A DNA stretch of 64,000 nt from Paenibacillus tundrae (GCF_030812775.1 NZ_JAUSTI010000003.1:434001-498000), one strand, 5' to 3'. Positions 35,125 through 45,003 are shown, numbered from the stretch's first letter. The notes: generated from the sequence alone by a model not told the origin. Made by a program: numbers and translations.

Positions 35125-35949
35125 TCAGGTTCGCAAATAACGACTCCCACCTACACGAACATATAATTGTCCAGGTAACACAGGCGTCGATGGAGAACCT
35201 GGATTGGCATTATTGCTATTCGCAAAACGTGACAGATAATAAAAATCAGGGTAGATGACAGTATCCATCAGATAGGCGGAAGTGCGGCTCCCTGGAAAGC
35301 GGAATTGATTCAAGGTGCGTATGATTTGTTCGCCACGAGCAATACCGATTCCGTGACCGTAATACCAATCCTCACGAAGTTTAATCGTATTCTCTCCTTG
35401 CCACTCTGGGGTTTCGGGAGATACATCCGGATTTTTGAAATAGAGTACATCTCCAGGGAGCGCACTGTTACTGCCGTTCTTCTCTGTTAAACGTAGGTCG
35501 CTGTCATAGTGCCAGTCGAAGAGAAGCAGGTTGCGGAATAACGAATTAAAGGCATCTTCACGGATGCTACCCAGCACGCCACCATATAATACAATGACAG
35601 TTGCTGTTGCACATTCAAATGCGTACAAGGATCCATTTCTCCAAATATCACGAATTCCCTCTGCGGGGGTAACGTTGGGTCTTAACTCAAAACCACCTTG
35701 GGCATTCCGGTTCCAGTAAACGGGATTACATCTGGATTGTTCGAACGAGGCAAAGCTAACACCGCTCGCATTAAGTCCCTCTGCTGCTTCGACAAGAGAA
35801 GAACGCAGTTTCCACTCGAAACGAAGATGCTCCATGGATTGGTACGTATACACTGTAGAACTATTTTGAAGTTGTTGAAGCCAGTTCCATTCAAAGGGAG
35901 TCCAATCTGTGGGACTTAATTGGAGAGGTTGATTTGCAACAATAATCAT
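35125..35949 (-). CDS. tgl: Protein-glutamine gamma-glutamyltransferase (spore coat transglutaminase)
   Basis: 274 residues, similar to B. subtilis Tgl throughout: FEWKLRSSLVEAA, IRDIWRNGSLYAFECATATVIVLY with nucleophile Cys113, LFDWHYDSDL, GDVLYFKNPDVSPETPEWQGENTIKL, and HGIGIARGEQIIRTLNQFRFPGSRTSAYL. The tail after residue 245 (SNNANPGSPSTPVLPGQLYVRVGG) is extra. It cross-links spore coat proteins through Gln-Lys bonds in the mother cell. GGAGGT is 7 bases before ATG 35949. It indicates a spore-forming host. Confidence 0.93.
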   Translation of the reverse strand: MIIVANQPLQLSPTDWTPFEWNWLQQLQNSSTVYTYQSMEHLRFEWKLRSSLVEAAEGLNASGVSFASFEQSRCNPVYWNRNAQGGFELRPNVTPAEGIRDIWRNGSLYAFECATATVIVLYGGVLGSIREDAFNSLFRNLLLFDWHYDSDLRLTEKNGSNSALPGDVLYFKNPDVSPETPEWQGENTIKLREDWYYGHGIGIARGEQIIRTLNQFRFPGSRTSAYLMDTVIYPDFYYLSRFANSNNANPGSPSTPVLPGQLYVRVGGSRYLRT

Positions 35950-36014
35950 AATTGATACCTCCATGTCGTTGGGATGTACAGAACATATCTAGATGAAATC
36001 GCCTAGGTTTGTTT

Positions 36015-36041
36015 GAGAATATGTTGTAGCCTATAGGGGTC
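36015..36041 (-). promoter_or_regulatory. Possible sigma-K promoter of tgl
   Basis: On the minus strand, CATATTCTC (36023-36015) fits the sigma-K -10 CATANNNTA except the last base. An AC-containing -35 (36039-36040) lies about 15 bases upstream. The leader to tgl would be about 60 bases. Known tgl genes are late mother-cell genes, which supports it; the match is weak. Confidence 0.35.
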
Positions 36042-36222
36042 GAGTTAGTGGTTTATTGGCTTGGTGGGGTTACAAGATAAAAGATGTCGATACTTGCCAA
36101 AATTTCGTACAAAAAAATCGTTATCAATGATAGGATTTGGGGTACTACTCTATAGAAGAAGTTATGTATTGAAGTAAGCTTTCATTACGAAATGGTTGGA
36201 TAACTGAAAAGGAGGATAAGCG

Positions 36223-38976
36223 GTGTCGAATCCAATTACACAGAACCGTCTGCTGTTCGAACAATTATATACTCATGCGCCGATCGGCATTGCTGTTGCT
36301 TCACATGTGAATGGTCGTTGGCTCCAGCTCAATCCCGCCTTTTGTGAGATGTTGGGGTATCGTGAAGATGAATTAATTGATAAATCAATCATACATATGA
36401 TCTATGAGCCTGATCTGGATATGGATAGCTTCCGGTCTGAATTTTACGATATGACCAATGGTGTTACCATGATGTACGAAACCGAGTTCCGCTTGAAACG
36501 CAAGAACAATACGCTCCTATGGGCATGTGTACGGGCATGTATCGTCAAAGATGAGATGACGGATGAGCCTTTATATTTACTCGTACAAGCAGCTGATATT
36601 TCGAAGCAAAAGGAAGCGGAGGAGCGTCTGATCATAGAGCGTCAAAAGTTGGAGGAGAGCAGCCAAATCTCTCGTATGCTCACAGAATCATCCTTGGATA
36701 TGATTGCTATCCATGATGCGGATGTTGAGCGAACTTTCAAATATATATCGCCTGCCTGCGAAATCATGCTTGGTTATAAACCGGAGGAATTAGTAGGTCA
36801 TTCCGGCTTATCTGTCATATATCCAGAGGATATTCCTTTAGTGAAGGCATATGTTACAGGTCAGATTCAAGGCCTTGCTCCGGATCGAATCAGTTATCGT
36901 CTCCGGCATAAAGATGGATCGCCAGTGTGGGTGGATACGTTAACACAGTACATGTATGATGAGCAGGGTAATCTTCAGGAGATGATTGCTGTAACCAGAG
37001 ATATGACCGCTAGAAAGCAAGAGGAGCTTCGTCAGCAGGAATATCAGTCACTATTCGACTACAATCCATTGGGAGTAGCGTCACTTGATCCAGATGGAAA
37101 ACTGCTTAAGGCGAACTCCGGGCAAGAGCAGCTTACTGGACATACCAAAGAGGAGCTGTTAGGTGGCTCGTTTGAACATCTCATTGATCCAGTTGATCTG
37201 GAGAAAACCCGTTACTATTTTGAAGAGAGTGTGAAGGGGAAAGCCCAGAGCTACGAGATTGGATTAATTCATAAAGATGGTCAGCGTATTGAAACGAATG
37301 TAATTAATGTTCCGATTATTCTTGAGGGACAAGTCGTTGGTGTATTTGGAATTACGAGTGATATTACAGAATCTAAACGATACGTTGAGGAAATTGAAAA
37401 TTTAAGTTATGAACGTGCCCTCATATTAAATGCAATGTCTGAAGGGGTTATTGGACTGGATCGAGATGGACATATCATCTTCGCCAATCCGGCTGCGACA
37501 GAGATGATGGATTTCTGCCCGAGTGCTACAAATGGCATGCCGTTTGAGGAGATTATTTTGCAAATGCAAAGTGAAGGCATTCCTTATCCAACAAACGAAA
37601 CACCCATTGTGAAGGCTGTTCGTGAAGGACGTAGCCTACCAAGGTCAGAATCCATTTTCTGGAGACTAGATGGTTCTAGCTTTCTTGCAGAATTTCAACT
37701 GAAGCCTATTATGGATCAGGGAAAAACGAGGGGAGCCGTACTGGTCTTTCGCGACATGACAAGTGTGAATGAGATCATTCGGGCGAAGGAAGTAGCTGAG
37801 CATGCCGACAAAGCCAAGTCTGAATTCCTTGCGATCATGAGTCATGAGCTGCGCACACCTCTGAATGGTATTATGGGCATGGCACATTTATTAAAGGAAA
37901 CAGAACTCGATGAAGAACAACATGGATTTGCCGAGATCATTATTGATAGCGGGGAATCATTACTGCATATCCTCAATGAGATTTTGGATTTTAGCAAGAT
38001 TGAAGCTGGTAAAATGGATCTTGCACGTGAAGCGGTTGATCTAAGAGAGATGACAGCGGGTGTAATGGAGCTGTTTGCGCTGCGAGCATCCGAAAAAAAT
38101 ATTGAGTTATACTGTGAAATATCGGATCAGGTTCCTGAACGTATAAGAGGGGATGAGACGCGTATCCGCCAAGTGCTCATTAACCTCGTTGGCAATGCGG
38201 TCAAATTCACAGATAAGGGCAATATTCAGATCCATATGAATGTAAGTCCAGCAGAATGCGAGAATGAGGATCGGCTCACACTGGCATTTACAGTGAAGGA
38301 TACAGGAATCGGTATACCTCTTGAGAAGCAGCATCAACTATTCCAATCGTTCTCTCAGCTGGATCCTTCCATTAATCGTAAGTACGGAGGCACAGGCCTG
38401 GGGCTCGCGATCAGTAGGAAGCTGGTGGAGCTGATGGGCGGTGCGATTGGCGTACAGAGCGATGCTGGCGAGGGAGCAGAGTTCTACTTCACATTGTCGC
38501 TAGAGCGCTGGAATGACGAATCTGGGGATCTTATAGAGGAATCTAATGAAGTAAGTGAACTCACCGATCAGTCACGTCAAGCTGCGGGGATTAAAATCTT
38601 AGTGGCAGAGGATCAACAGTTGAACAGTCACCTCATGGAAGAAATGCTGCGTAAGCACGGCGGTGTATGTGATATTGTAGAGAATGGTGAAGAAGCTGTG
38701 AAGGCGCTGGAACGAGAGCATTATGATCTGATCTTTATGGATATCAAAATGCCGATCATGGATGGCATCGAAGCCACCTGCAAGATAAGGCAAACACATC
38801 CGGAAATTCCGGTCATTGCTGCAATCACTGCATTTGTGGGTGCTACAGATCGTGAAACATGTTTGAAGTGTGGCATGCAGGATTTCATTAGCAAACCTTT
38901 CAGTTCTCAGGAGATACGTCGTGTCATGAATACATGGATCCCCTTTATCCGAGCTCATCAAAAAACGTTAAATTAA
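36223..38976 (+). CDS. Soluble hybrid histidine kinase with four PAS domains and receiver
   Basis: 917 residues and no membrane helix. PAS domains lie at about 8-130, 150-275, 280-395 and 400-520 (each with an LGY/TGH or equivalent PAS core and PAC tail such as [26 protein letters not shown]). HisKA has phospho-acceptor His541 in [10 protein letters not shown]. HATPase_c has NAVKFTD, DTGIGIP and [13 protein letters not shown]. The receiver (about 790-905) has Asp840 in LIFMDIKMP and Lys in ISKPFS. It probably senses an internal signal such as redox or a cofactor. GTG start, AAAGGAGG upstream. No response-regulator gene is adjacent. Confidence 0.92.
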   Translation: MSNPITQNRLLFEQLYTHAPIGIAVASHVNGRWLQLNPAFCEMLGYREDELIDKSIIHMIYEPDLDMDSFRSEFYDMTNGVTMMYETEFRLKRKNNTLLWACVRACIVKDEMTDEPLYLLVQAADISKQKEAEERLIIERQKLEESSQISRMLTESSLDMIAIHDADVERTFKYISPACEIMLGYKPEELVGHSGLSVIYPEDIPLVKAYVTGQIQGLAPDRISYRLRHKDGSPVWVDTLTQYMYDEQGNLQEMIAVTRDMTARKQEELRQQEYQSLFDYNPLGVASLDPDGKLLKANSGQEQLTGHTKEELLGGSFEHLIDPVDLEKTRYYFEESVKGKAQSYEIGLIHKDGQRIETNVINVPIILEGQVVGVFGITSDITESKRYVEEIENLSYERALILNAMSEGVIGLDRDGHIIFANPAATEMMDFCPSATNGMPFEEIILQMQSEGIPYPTNETPIVKAVREGRSLPRSESIFWRLDGSSFLAEFQLKPIMDQGKTRGAVLVFRDMTSVNEIIRAKEVAEHADKAKSEFLAIMSHELRTPLNGIMGMAHLLKETELDEEQHGFAEIIIDSGESLLHILNEILDFSKIEAGKMDLAREAVDLREMTAGVMELFALRASEKNIELYCEISDQVPERIRGDETRIRQVLINLVGNAVKFTDKGNIQIHMNVSPAECENEDRLTLAFTVKDTGIGIPLEKQHQLFQSFSQLDPSINRKYGGTGLGLAISRKLVELMGGAIGVQSDAGEGAEFYFTLSLERWNDESGDLIEESNEVSELTDQSRQAAGIKILVAEDQQLNSHLMEEMLRKHGGVCDIVENGEEAVKALEREHYDLIFMDIKMPIMDGIEATCKIRQTHPEIPVIAAITAFVGATDRETCLKCGMQDFISKPFSSQEIRRVMNTWIPFIRAHQKTLN

Positions 38977-39014
38977 AGATTTTGAAGTAATCTAAGTAAA
39001 TAACCCATAATTGA

Positions 39015-39057
39015 AACAACCTGCCCCTAAGTTTAGAGGCAGGTTGCATTTCGTTTT
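39015..39057 (+). terminator. Terminator of the hybrid kinase gene
   Basis: CAACCTGCC (39017-39025) pairs with GGCAGGTTG (39038-39046), then CATTTCGTTTTT. Confidence 0.85.
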
Positions 39058-39094
39058 TGTAGGAGAACTATCCATCCGAGAAGGGCTTAAAAAC

Positions 39095-39307
39095 TTAAGA
39101 CCATCCTCCAATTAAACCAGAAAGGGTTACACACTCATCATCTTCCAATTCTGCAATTAGCGTAAGTTCCTCTTGGTCAGTTGGGTCAACCGAGAACAAT
39201 TCACGGCGTCCATCTTCGTGCACAATAATAACCAGTTGGTTGCCGCTTTTTGTATCAAACTGGTACTTAACTCCAATACCAGGTAAAGGACATTCCCGGA
39301 TATTCAT
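39095..39307 (-). CDS. Isolated KhtT-like N-terminal domain
   Basis: 70 residues. MNIRECPLPGIGVKYQFDT, LVIIVHEDGRRELFSVDP and ECVTLSGLIGGWS follow the first 65-70 residues of KhtT, the regulatory subunit of the KhtU K+/H+ antiporter. The following RCK_C domain is absent. AGAGGTGA lies 9 bases before the ATG, so it looks translated. The frame after the stop reads VFKP, close to the YKP that follows in full KhtT, which suggests truncation. No khtU lies nearby. It could be a remnant or a stand-alone ligand-binding domain. Confidence 0.6.
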   Translation of the reverse strand: MNIRECPLPGIGVKYQFDTKSGNQLVIIVHEDGRRELFSVDPTDQEELTLIAELEDDECVTLSGLIGGWS

Positions 39308-39445
39308 GTAATACTGTCACCTCTTTAGCTTTTCCGTAATAAGTTTAACCGTTCACACAGTACGGATGTATTCTACTATCCCTAACAACGTTTGGCAAGT
39401 CATGATTCAAATTACCGACAATTAATTATCCTTACGCTATATATT

Positions 39446-40180
39446 TTAGCCATTTCCTCGCTGTCTGACACGTCTTCGACGCAAGAAAAACCAGATCAGC
39501 AATGCGAGGATTAACATAAGGCCTATAACAGCTGCGATAAGAATATTTCGAATGTTCGGAATCTGTACAGTCAAATCCAGTGTATTCCGATTGAGTGGGG
39601 AAATGTGCCACGTTAGTGTTTTACCCCCATCGTCCACAACATCTGCGTTTGAATCCTTCGCTTTGATTGGGAGAGACAGCTTGAAGTCGAAATTAACATC
39701 CTTTAATAATAGGTTTTTAAGAAAACTTGGTACTTTGTTAATCTGATCTTTGATGGTACCATCTGGCATGGATTCCATGACATCCGCTTCTGCAGTAAGG
39801 TGTAGTGTTGACGAGAACAAACCTGATGTTTTGGATTGCTCGACCTTAATGCCTTGAGGCAAGCGTGACATATCAAAGTCGGTTGTGTTGCTTCTCTCAT
39901 AGTGAGTGGTTGCAGTGAGCTGCTGGGTGTTTCCTTGCTTGGTAACTTCTGCTTCGAACTTGTTCTTTTTCAACGTATCGGCCAGTAGTGCCATTAGATT
40001 ATCCTGTCCGATTTTGCCTAGCGCAGCATCGGTTACACTGAGATTCAGATCTAGATCGGATGATCCATCTAGATTGACGGTTACATGAGCTTCTCCGTCT
40101 GCGCAAGCCGTTAACACGGATAACATCAATGTTAGTAAGATAGCCCTAAATAAGTAACGTAAAGGCATACGAATCGACAT
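39446..40180 (-). CDS. Membrane lipoprotein of DUF3153/LppM type
   Basis: 244 residues. The signal peptide ends in lipobox VLTAC with Cys26 as lipidation site. An extracellular beta-rich domain (ADGEAHVTVNLDGSSDLDLNLSVTDAAL, TTHYERSNTTDFDMSRLPQGIKVEQSK) follows. A C-terminal membrane helix (about 212-234, NILIAAVIGLMLILALLIWFF) and a basic tail RRRRVRQR close it. DUF3153 members have this lipoprotein-plus-C-terminal-anchor design; the role is unknown. Confidence 0.78.
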   Translation of the reverse strand: MSIRMPLRYLFRAILLTLMLSVLTACADGEAHVTVNLDGSSDLDLNLSVTDAALGKIGQDNLMALLADTLKKNKFEAEVTKQGNTQQLTATTHYERSNTTDFDMSRLPQGIKVEQSKTSGLFSSTLHLTAEADVMESMPDGTIKDQINKVPSFLKNLLLKDVNFDFKLSLPIKAKDSNADVVDDGGKTLTWHISPLNRNTLDLTVQIPNIRNILIAAVIGLMLILALLIWFFLRRRRVRQRGNG

Positions 40181-40533
40181 CTAGTTCAACCTTTCAATGT
40201 AAAATCATATTTCTATTTCATAGAGTTATAGTATACACCGGATGTATTACAGATGAAACGTTGGGCATGGATTGCATTTTGTGATATGGTATGATTTGAT
40301 CTGCATGCAAGGGGTGTCATTAAATCAGTACATAAGGTTCAGCATCGTTTGATGAGGTGTGGATGCAGTTGCCTAGAACGTGGAATAATGAATAACATAT
40401 CATCCCGTATACAAATCCATTGATTAAAATTAAAGATTTCGTATTTTTGTCAATGTTCGGTCAATTCAAATGGTGTTTCACCGTGTAAACTGGTAGTAGT
40501 GTGTAGAATATTCGGAGCAGGGGGGTTACATTC
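40181..40533. other. 353-bp gap without a recognisable gene
   Basis: It should hold the promoter of the minus-strand lipoprotein gene (TATACT on the minus strand near 40233 is a -10 candidate) and that of the small peptide at 40534. I see no structured RNA, repeat or larger frame. Confidence 0.4.
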
Positions 40534-40626
40534 ATGACTTACATTATTATTTTGGTTGCAATTATGGTCGTGGGAATGGTCGGAATGGGCTGGTTTTATA
40601 TGGTTGTGGACAAAGACAAAAATTAG
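40534..40626 (+). CDS. 30-residue single-helix membrane peptide
   Basis: MTYIIILVAIMVVGMVGMGW starts the frame and FYMVVDKDKN ends it, so it has one hydrophobic helix (residues 3-24) and a charged C-terminus. AGGGGGG lies 9 bases upstream and a terminator follows at 40668, so it looks like a one-gene unit. I do not recognise the family; by size it recalls small subunits of membrane complexes such as CydS-type peptides, without sequence proof. Confidence 0.55.
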   Translation: MTYIIILVAIMVVGMVGMGWFYMVVDKDKN

Positions 40627-40667
40627 TCTGATTTATTGAATAGCATATGTAAGTAAGACAAGCTTAT

Positions 40668-40704
40668 AAGCTGGCTTCGCGATCATGCGGGGCGGGCTTA
40701 TTTG
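40668..40704 (+). terminator. Terminator of the small peptide gene
   Basis: AAGCTGGCTTCGC (40668-40680) pairs with GCGGGGCGGGCTT (40687-40699) with wobbles and one mismatch, followed by ATTTG. The T tract is short. Confidence 0.6.
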
Positions 40705-40892
40705 CGATTGCGTATGTATCTAAGTAGACCTAACATGAATATGTAATATATATGACCTTACATGTTCTTCAATTTGACCAATGGACAAATATTTTTCGTA
40801 AAGTTGGGATTTTTAGGCTGCTCTTTTGTATAATAGGTTTAGTTTAACACGGGATTCTCCCGAATCTACCAAACAGGAAAGGGTGTACATAA

Positions 40893-42587
40893 ATGAAGTT
40901 TAGTGAATACACGTATACACGTCCCGATCTGGAACACATCAAGACCTCTTTCGGTGAACTGCTGAAGGGATTCGAAGCGGCGGCTTCAGTGGAAGAGCAA
41001 AGTGATTTCATGGACAAGATCAATGCCCTGCGCAGTGATTTCGAAACTCAGGCACAACTGGTCTATATCCGTCACTCCATTGATACCAATGATGAGTTTT
41101 ACAAGGCAGAGAATGAGTTCCTGGATGAAAGTCAGCCTGTTGTTCAAGAGTATATTACCGATTTTTACCGTGCGCTGGTGAATTCCAAGTTCCGTGCGCA
41201 ACTGGAGCAAAAGTGGGGAATCCAACTGTTTCAACTCGCTGAGCAAGCTTTGAAAACATTCAGCCCGGAGATCATTGAGGATCTTCAGAAGGAAAACAAG
41301 CTTTCTACGGAATACAATCAGCTGATTGCTTCAGCCAAAATTCCGTTTGAAGGCGAAGAGCGTACACTGCCTCAACTGCATCCATTTGAGCTGTCTACGG
41401 ATCGTTCGATGCGGGAACGTGCTTCAGAAGCGCGGTATACGTTTATGGCGGAGCATGAAGCAGAATTCGACCGGATCTACGATGAACTGGTGAAAGTGCG
41501 TACACAGATTGCCAAAAAGCTGGGGTATCCAAGCTATGTGGAGCTTGGTTATGACCGCATGAATCGTACGGACTATAACGCGGAGATGGTAGCGAATTTC
41601 CGTGCACAAGTCCGAGATTATATCGTACCTGTTGCAACCAAGTTAAGAGAACGTCAACGCAGCCGGATTGATGTGGATACACTCTATTTTTACGATCAAG
41701 GCTTTAGTTTCAAAACGGGTAATCCAACACCAAAAGGTGATCCAGACTGGATTGTAGAGAACGGGAAACGGATGTATGCCGAACTTTCACAAGAAACAGA
41801 TGTGTTCTTCCAGATGATGACCGAAAACGAGCTCATGGATCTGGTTAGCAAAAAAGGCAAGCAGGGCGGGGGCTATTGCACCTACTTGAACGATTATAAA
41901 GTACCGTTTATCTTCTCCAACTTCAACGGAACATCGGGTGACATTGATGTCTTGACTCATGAAGCAGGTCATGCGTTCCAAGTGTATGAAAGCCGCCACT
42001 TTGAAGTGCCGGAATACAACTGGCCTACCTTTGAATCTGCTGAAATTCATTCCATGAGCATGGAGTTCTTCACTTGGCCATGGATGGAGCTGTTCTTCAA
42101 GGAAGATACCGATAAATACAAGTTCGATCACCTTTCTTCCGGACTGCTCTTTATCCCTTATGGCGTAGCGGTAGATGAATTCCAACACTTTGTCTATGCT
42201 AATCCTGATGCAACTCCGACGGAGCGCAAGCAAGCATGGCGCAACATTGAGAAGACGTATTTGCCACATATTAATTACAAAGATAATGCTTATTTGGAAC
42301 AGGGCGGATTCTGGCATAAACAGGGTCATATTTTCTCCTCACCGTTCTATTACATTGACTATACGTTAGCTCAAATCTGCGCATTCCAGTTCTGGAAACG
42401 CAGCAATCAGGATATGAAGTCTGCTTGGGCAGATTATTTGACGCTGTGCAAAGCCGGAGGAAGCCTGTCCTTTACTGGATTGGTTGAGCTTGCGGGACTT
42501 AATTCTCCGTTTGAAGACGGCTGTGTCTCTTCTGTCATTGGAGATATTGAAGCTTGGCTGGATGGCGTAGACGACAAAGCACTCTAA
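40893..42587 (+). CDS. M3-family oligoendopeptidase
   Basis: 564 residues. The zinc motif is HEAGH (His356, Glu357, His360) in DVLTHEAGHAFQVYESR, followed by ESAEIHSMSMEFF, where Glu is the third zinc ligand. It is a shorter, divergent relative of the PepF at 2044, so two cytosolic M3 peptidases with probably different peptide sizes. AAAGGGTG precedes the ATG by 8-9 bases. A possible promoter is TTGGGA (40804) with TATAAT (40829), but the 19-bp spacer is long. Confidence 0.88.
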   Translation: MKFSEYTYTRPDLEHIKTSFGELLKGFEAAASVEEQSDFMDKINALRSDFETQAQLVYIRHSIDTNDEFYKAENEFLDESQPVVQEYITDFYRALVNSKFRAQLEQKWGIQLFQLAEQALKTFSPEIIEDLQKENKLSTEYNQLIASAKIPFEGEERTLPQLHPFELSTDRSMRERASEARYTFMAEHEAEFDRIYDELVKVRTQIAKKLGYPSYVELGYDRMNRTDYNAEMVANFRAQVRDYIVPVATKLRERQRSRIDVDTLYFYDQGFSFKTGNPTPKGDPDWIVENGKRMYAELSQETDVFFQMMTENELMDLVSKKGKQGGGYCTYLNDYKVPFIFSNFNGTSGDIDVLTHEAGHAFQVYESRHFEVPEYNWPTFESAEIHSMSMEFFTWPWMELFFKEDTDKYKFDHLSSGLLFIPYGVAVDEFQHFVYANPDATPTERKQAWRNIEKTYLPHINYKDNAYLEQGGFWHKQGHIFSSPFYYIDYTLAQICAFQFWKRSNQDMKSAWADYLTLCKAGGSLSFTGLVELAGLNSPFEDGCVSSVIGDIEAWLDGVDDKAL

Positions 42588-42653
42588 GAGAATTCGAAGA
42601 GTAGCTTAAATGAGGTGAAATGGTACGAAGAATAATCCGCACTTGATCGGTAT

Positions 42654-42726
42654 CGCATTCTGAGCGTAGAGCTAGTAGGACAGATTTGGATGTCTGTAGC
42701 TTACGAATACTCTTAGACAGAATGCG
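42654..42726 (+). promoter_or_regulatory. Long leader hairpin touching the ribosome site of the next gene
   Basis: CGCATTCTG (42654-42662) pairs exactly with CAGAATGCG (42718-42726). CGTA-AGCTA-type arms (about 42665-42674 and 42697-42705) and ACAGA/TCTGT pair inside. The outer arm ends on the first G of GAGGG (42726-42730), the ribosome site of the acetyltransferase. It could gate translation or be a repeat; see findings. Confidence 0.5.
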
Positions 42727-42737
42727 AGGGTTATATC

Positions 42738-43592
42738 ATGCTGTACTTAGTTCATGATTTAACTTTACTGAAACGTATACAGGATCTTGTAGGTGATCGA
42801 CAGGGGCATGTCGTCATGGGTGGAGTGCTTGCTGGACTTCAAGCCGGACGAGTATATGTCGATCACCCAGATATCTTGGGAGGCGTGTTGATCTGGGCGA
42901 GACATGAGATGTTTTATTGGATTGGTGATCCAGACGATTCGTTATTTCAGACACAGGTGAAACAGCTGTTAAGAGAGGAGCTTCTGCCTGAAGCCCTGAG
43001 GGTTGGTGAAGAGATGTTGAATCTTGAATTGCTTCCGACTCATGGAGGCAGTTGGGATTCTACCTTACAGGTGACCTTTGCAGGCAAATTAGGCAAAGGT
43101 TATCGAATTCCATTCACTTTTGATCAGATGAAATTTAATCATTGGTTGCAGCAACACGCTTGTTTGGATATACCTCCCCAATATCAGGTTAGCGTGATCG
43201 ATGCTACAGTGCTGGAAGAGGACACGAGCGGTGTAATCCAAGAAGAGATTTTGAAATTCTGGTATAGGGTCGAAGACTTTATCCGATATGGACTAGGAAC
43301 CTGTGTCATGCTGAATGGTCAAGTCGTAGGTACATGTATGTCCGTATTTGTGAGTGGCGAGCATCATGAGATTGGCATTCATACGTACGACGCATTGCAT
43401 CGAGGTCAAGGTTTGGCTACAGCTATGGCGACTTCTTATATACGGTTATGTCTTGAACGTGGTTATGTGCCTCATTGGACAACCGAGGATTTTCGTCAAG
43501 ATTCAATGGCTATCGCTCAAAAGCTGGGCTTTGAGAAGGGGAAGGCATACCGTGTGTATTATGCATCCATTCAAGAGCTGTTGAGAACCTGA
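42738..43592 (+). CDS. GNAT acetyltransferase, ZmaR-like
   Basis: 284 residues of the GNAT_acetyltran type related to the zwittermicin A resistance protein ZmaR. The N-terminal half carries a degenerate GNAT-like fold (GGVLAGLQAGRVYVDHP). The C-terminal half carries the acetyl-CoA loop in HRGQGLATAMATSYI and the closing WTTEDFRQDSMAIAQKLGF. It may detoxify an amino-group antibiotic or modify another small amine. GAGGG lies 7 bases before the ATG. Confidence 0.8.
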   Translation: MLYLVHDLTLLKRIQDLVGDRQGHVVMGGVLAGLQAGRVYVDHPDILGGVLIWARHEMFYWIGDPDDSLFQTQVKQLLREELLPEALRVGEEMLNLELLPTHGGSWDSTLQVTFAGKLGKGYRIPFTFDQMKFNHWLQQHACLDIPPQYQVSVIDATVLEEDTSGVIQEEILKFWYRVEDFIRYGLGTCVMLNGQVVGTCMSVFVSGEHHEIGIHTYDALHRGQGLATAMATSYIRLCLERGYVPHWTTEDFRQDSMAIAQKLGFEKGKAYRVYYASIQELLRT

Positions 43593-43641
43593 ACGGATCA
43601 TTAGAATATGTAGTAATGAGTTAGAACTAAATGAACTAAAT

Positions 43642-43674
43642 AAGAGTTAACCCTTTGTGGTTAGCTCTTTTTAT
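43642..43674 (+). terminator. Terminator of the acetyltransferase gene
   Basis: AAGAGTTAACC pairs with GGTTAGCTCTT (one mismatch), followed by TTTATC. Confidence 0.78.
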
Positions 43675-43803
43675 CATTTTATTGTAGATCATCCTTAAAT
43701 GTAACATTTGTTAGTCCTATTGTGATTAATTTCACTATATCTGAAAACGGATTCAGTTACAATGAAGTCAGTTACAAATCAGGGTAACAGGAGGCTGGTT
43801 CAA

Positions 43804-44955
43804 ATGGCAACACATGCTTATTATGTTCCGCCCGTGAACTTGATGGGGAGAGGCTGTATACAAGAAGCGAGTAAAATGATTCAAGACATGGGGATTCGCA
43901 AAGCATTGGTCGTCAGTGACCGTCCGCTAATTGCTTCAGGCGTTACGGAACAGGTGCTGTCTATATTAAGAAAATCTGGGCTAGACTATATCGTATATGA
44001 TGATGTTCAGCCTAATCCGACATGTCAGAACGTACATGATGGGCTTCAAGTGTATCAAGAACATGGGTGTGATGCGATTATTTCGATTGGCGGTGGTTCA
44101 CCGCAGGATGCTGCGAAGGCTATTGGTATTGTAGCTACGAATGGTGGTCATATCCGCGATTATGAAGGACTTCATCAATCGCAACATAAGTCAGTACCCC
44201 TCGTTGCGTTTAATACAACGGCTGGTACGTCAAGTGAGGTGACAATTAACTACGTGATTACAGATGAGGAACGTAAAGTGAAAATGGTGATGGTGGACAA
44301 AAATAGTCTCGTTTCCCTCTCGGTAAATGATCCAGAACTGATGTTAAGTAAACCTTCTAGCCTGACTGCGGCAACAGGGATGGACGCATTGACCCATGCC
44401 GTCGAAGCGATGGTCACACCAGGCGGGTTCACGGTTACAAGTGCGACAGCAGCGGCGGCCGTTGAATTGATCTTCGAATATTTGCCGAGAGCTGTAAGAG
44501 ACGGCGGTGACCTAGAAGCGCGGGAACATATGACGTATGCATGTTTTCTTGGTGGGATCGCCTTTAACAATGCTGGTTTAGGGTACGTCCACGCGATGGC
44601 GCATCAACTAGGTGGTGTATATGATCTTCCGCACGGTGTATGTAACGCGATGTTACTCCCCTATGTGGAAGAGATGAATGCAAAGCATGTACCCGGTAAA
44701 TTCCGTCATATCGCCAAAGCGATTGGCATGAATGTGCAAGGGAAAAGTGATGAGCAGTGCTCTGAATATGTCATTGAAGCCATTCGCCAGCTTTCCAAAG
44801 AGGTCGGTATTCCGGAGAAGCTGTCCGAACTAGGCGTTAACGACTTGGATATCGAACTACTCGCTGACAATGCGATGAAGGACGCCTGTGCACCTGGGAA
44901 CCCCTATCAACCTTCCAAGGATGAAGTGATGGAGCTGTTCCGTAAAATTATATAA
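43804..44955 (+). CDS. Type III iron-containing alcohol dehydrogenase (methanol-dehydrogenase-like)
   Basis: 383 residues. The NAD loop is GGGSPQDAAK. Metal ligands are Asp194 and His198 in GMDALTHAVEA, and the two His in GYVHAMAHQLGGVYDLPHGVCNA. The order and wording (YYVPPVNLMGRG, FNTTAGTSSEVT, NPYQPSKDEV) are close to Bacillus methanolicus Mdh and other type III ADHs. It oxidises primary alcohols or reduces aldehydes with NAD(H). ATG 43804 is set by AGGAGG nine bases upstream; the frame is open 42 bases further back. It is a single-gene unit. Confidence 0.88.
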   Translation: MATHAYYVPPVNLMGRGCIQEASKMIQDMGIRKALVVSDRPLIASGVTEQVLSILRKSGLDYIVYDDVQPNPTCQNVHDGLQVYQEHGCDAIISIGGGSPQDAAKAIGIVATNGGHIRDYEGLHQSQHKSVPLVAFNTTAGTSSEVTINYVITDEERKVKMVMVDKNSLVSLSVNDPELMLSKPSSLTAATGMDALTHAVEAMVTPGGFTVTSATAAAAVELIFEYLPRAVRDGGDLEAREHMTYACFLGGIAFNNAGLGYVHAMAHQLGGVYDLPHGVCNAMLLPYVEEMNAKHVPGKFRHIAKAIGMNVQGKSDEQCSEYVIEAIRQLSKEVGIPEKLSELGVNDLDIELLADNAMKDACAPGNPYQPSKDEVMELFRKII

Positions 44956-44969
44956 TGAATCGTGCATAC

Positions 44970-45003
44970 AAGCCGGGAATACAAGTTCTCGGCTTATTTG
45001 TCG
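44970..45003 (+). terminator. Terminator of the Fe-ADH gene
   Basis: AAGCCGGGA (44970-44978) pairs with TCTCGGCTT (44987-44995), then ATTTGTCG. Confidence 0.7.

Noticed and set aside
44250..44570. Long minus-strand frame inside the Fe-ADH gene
   Set aside because: Shadow frame of a well-supported enzyme gene; no ribosome site.
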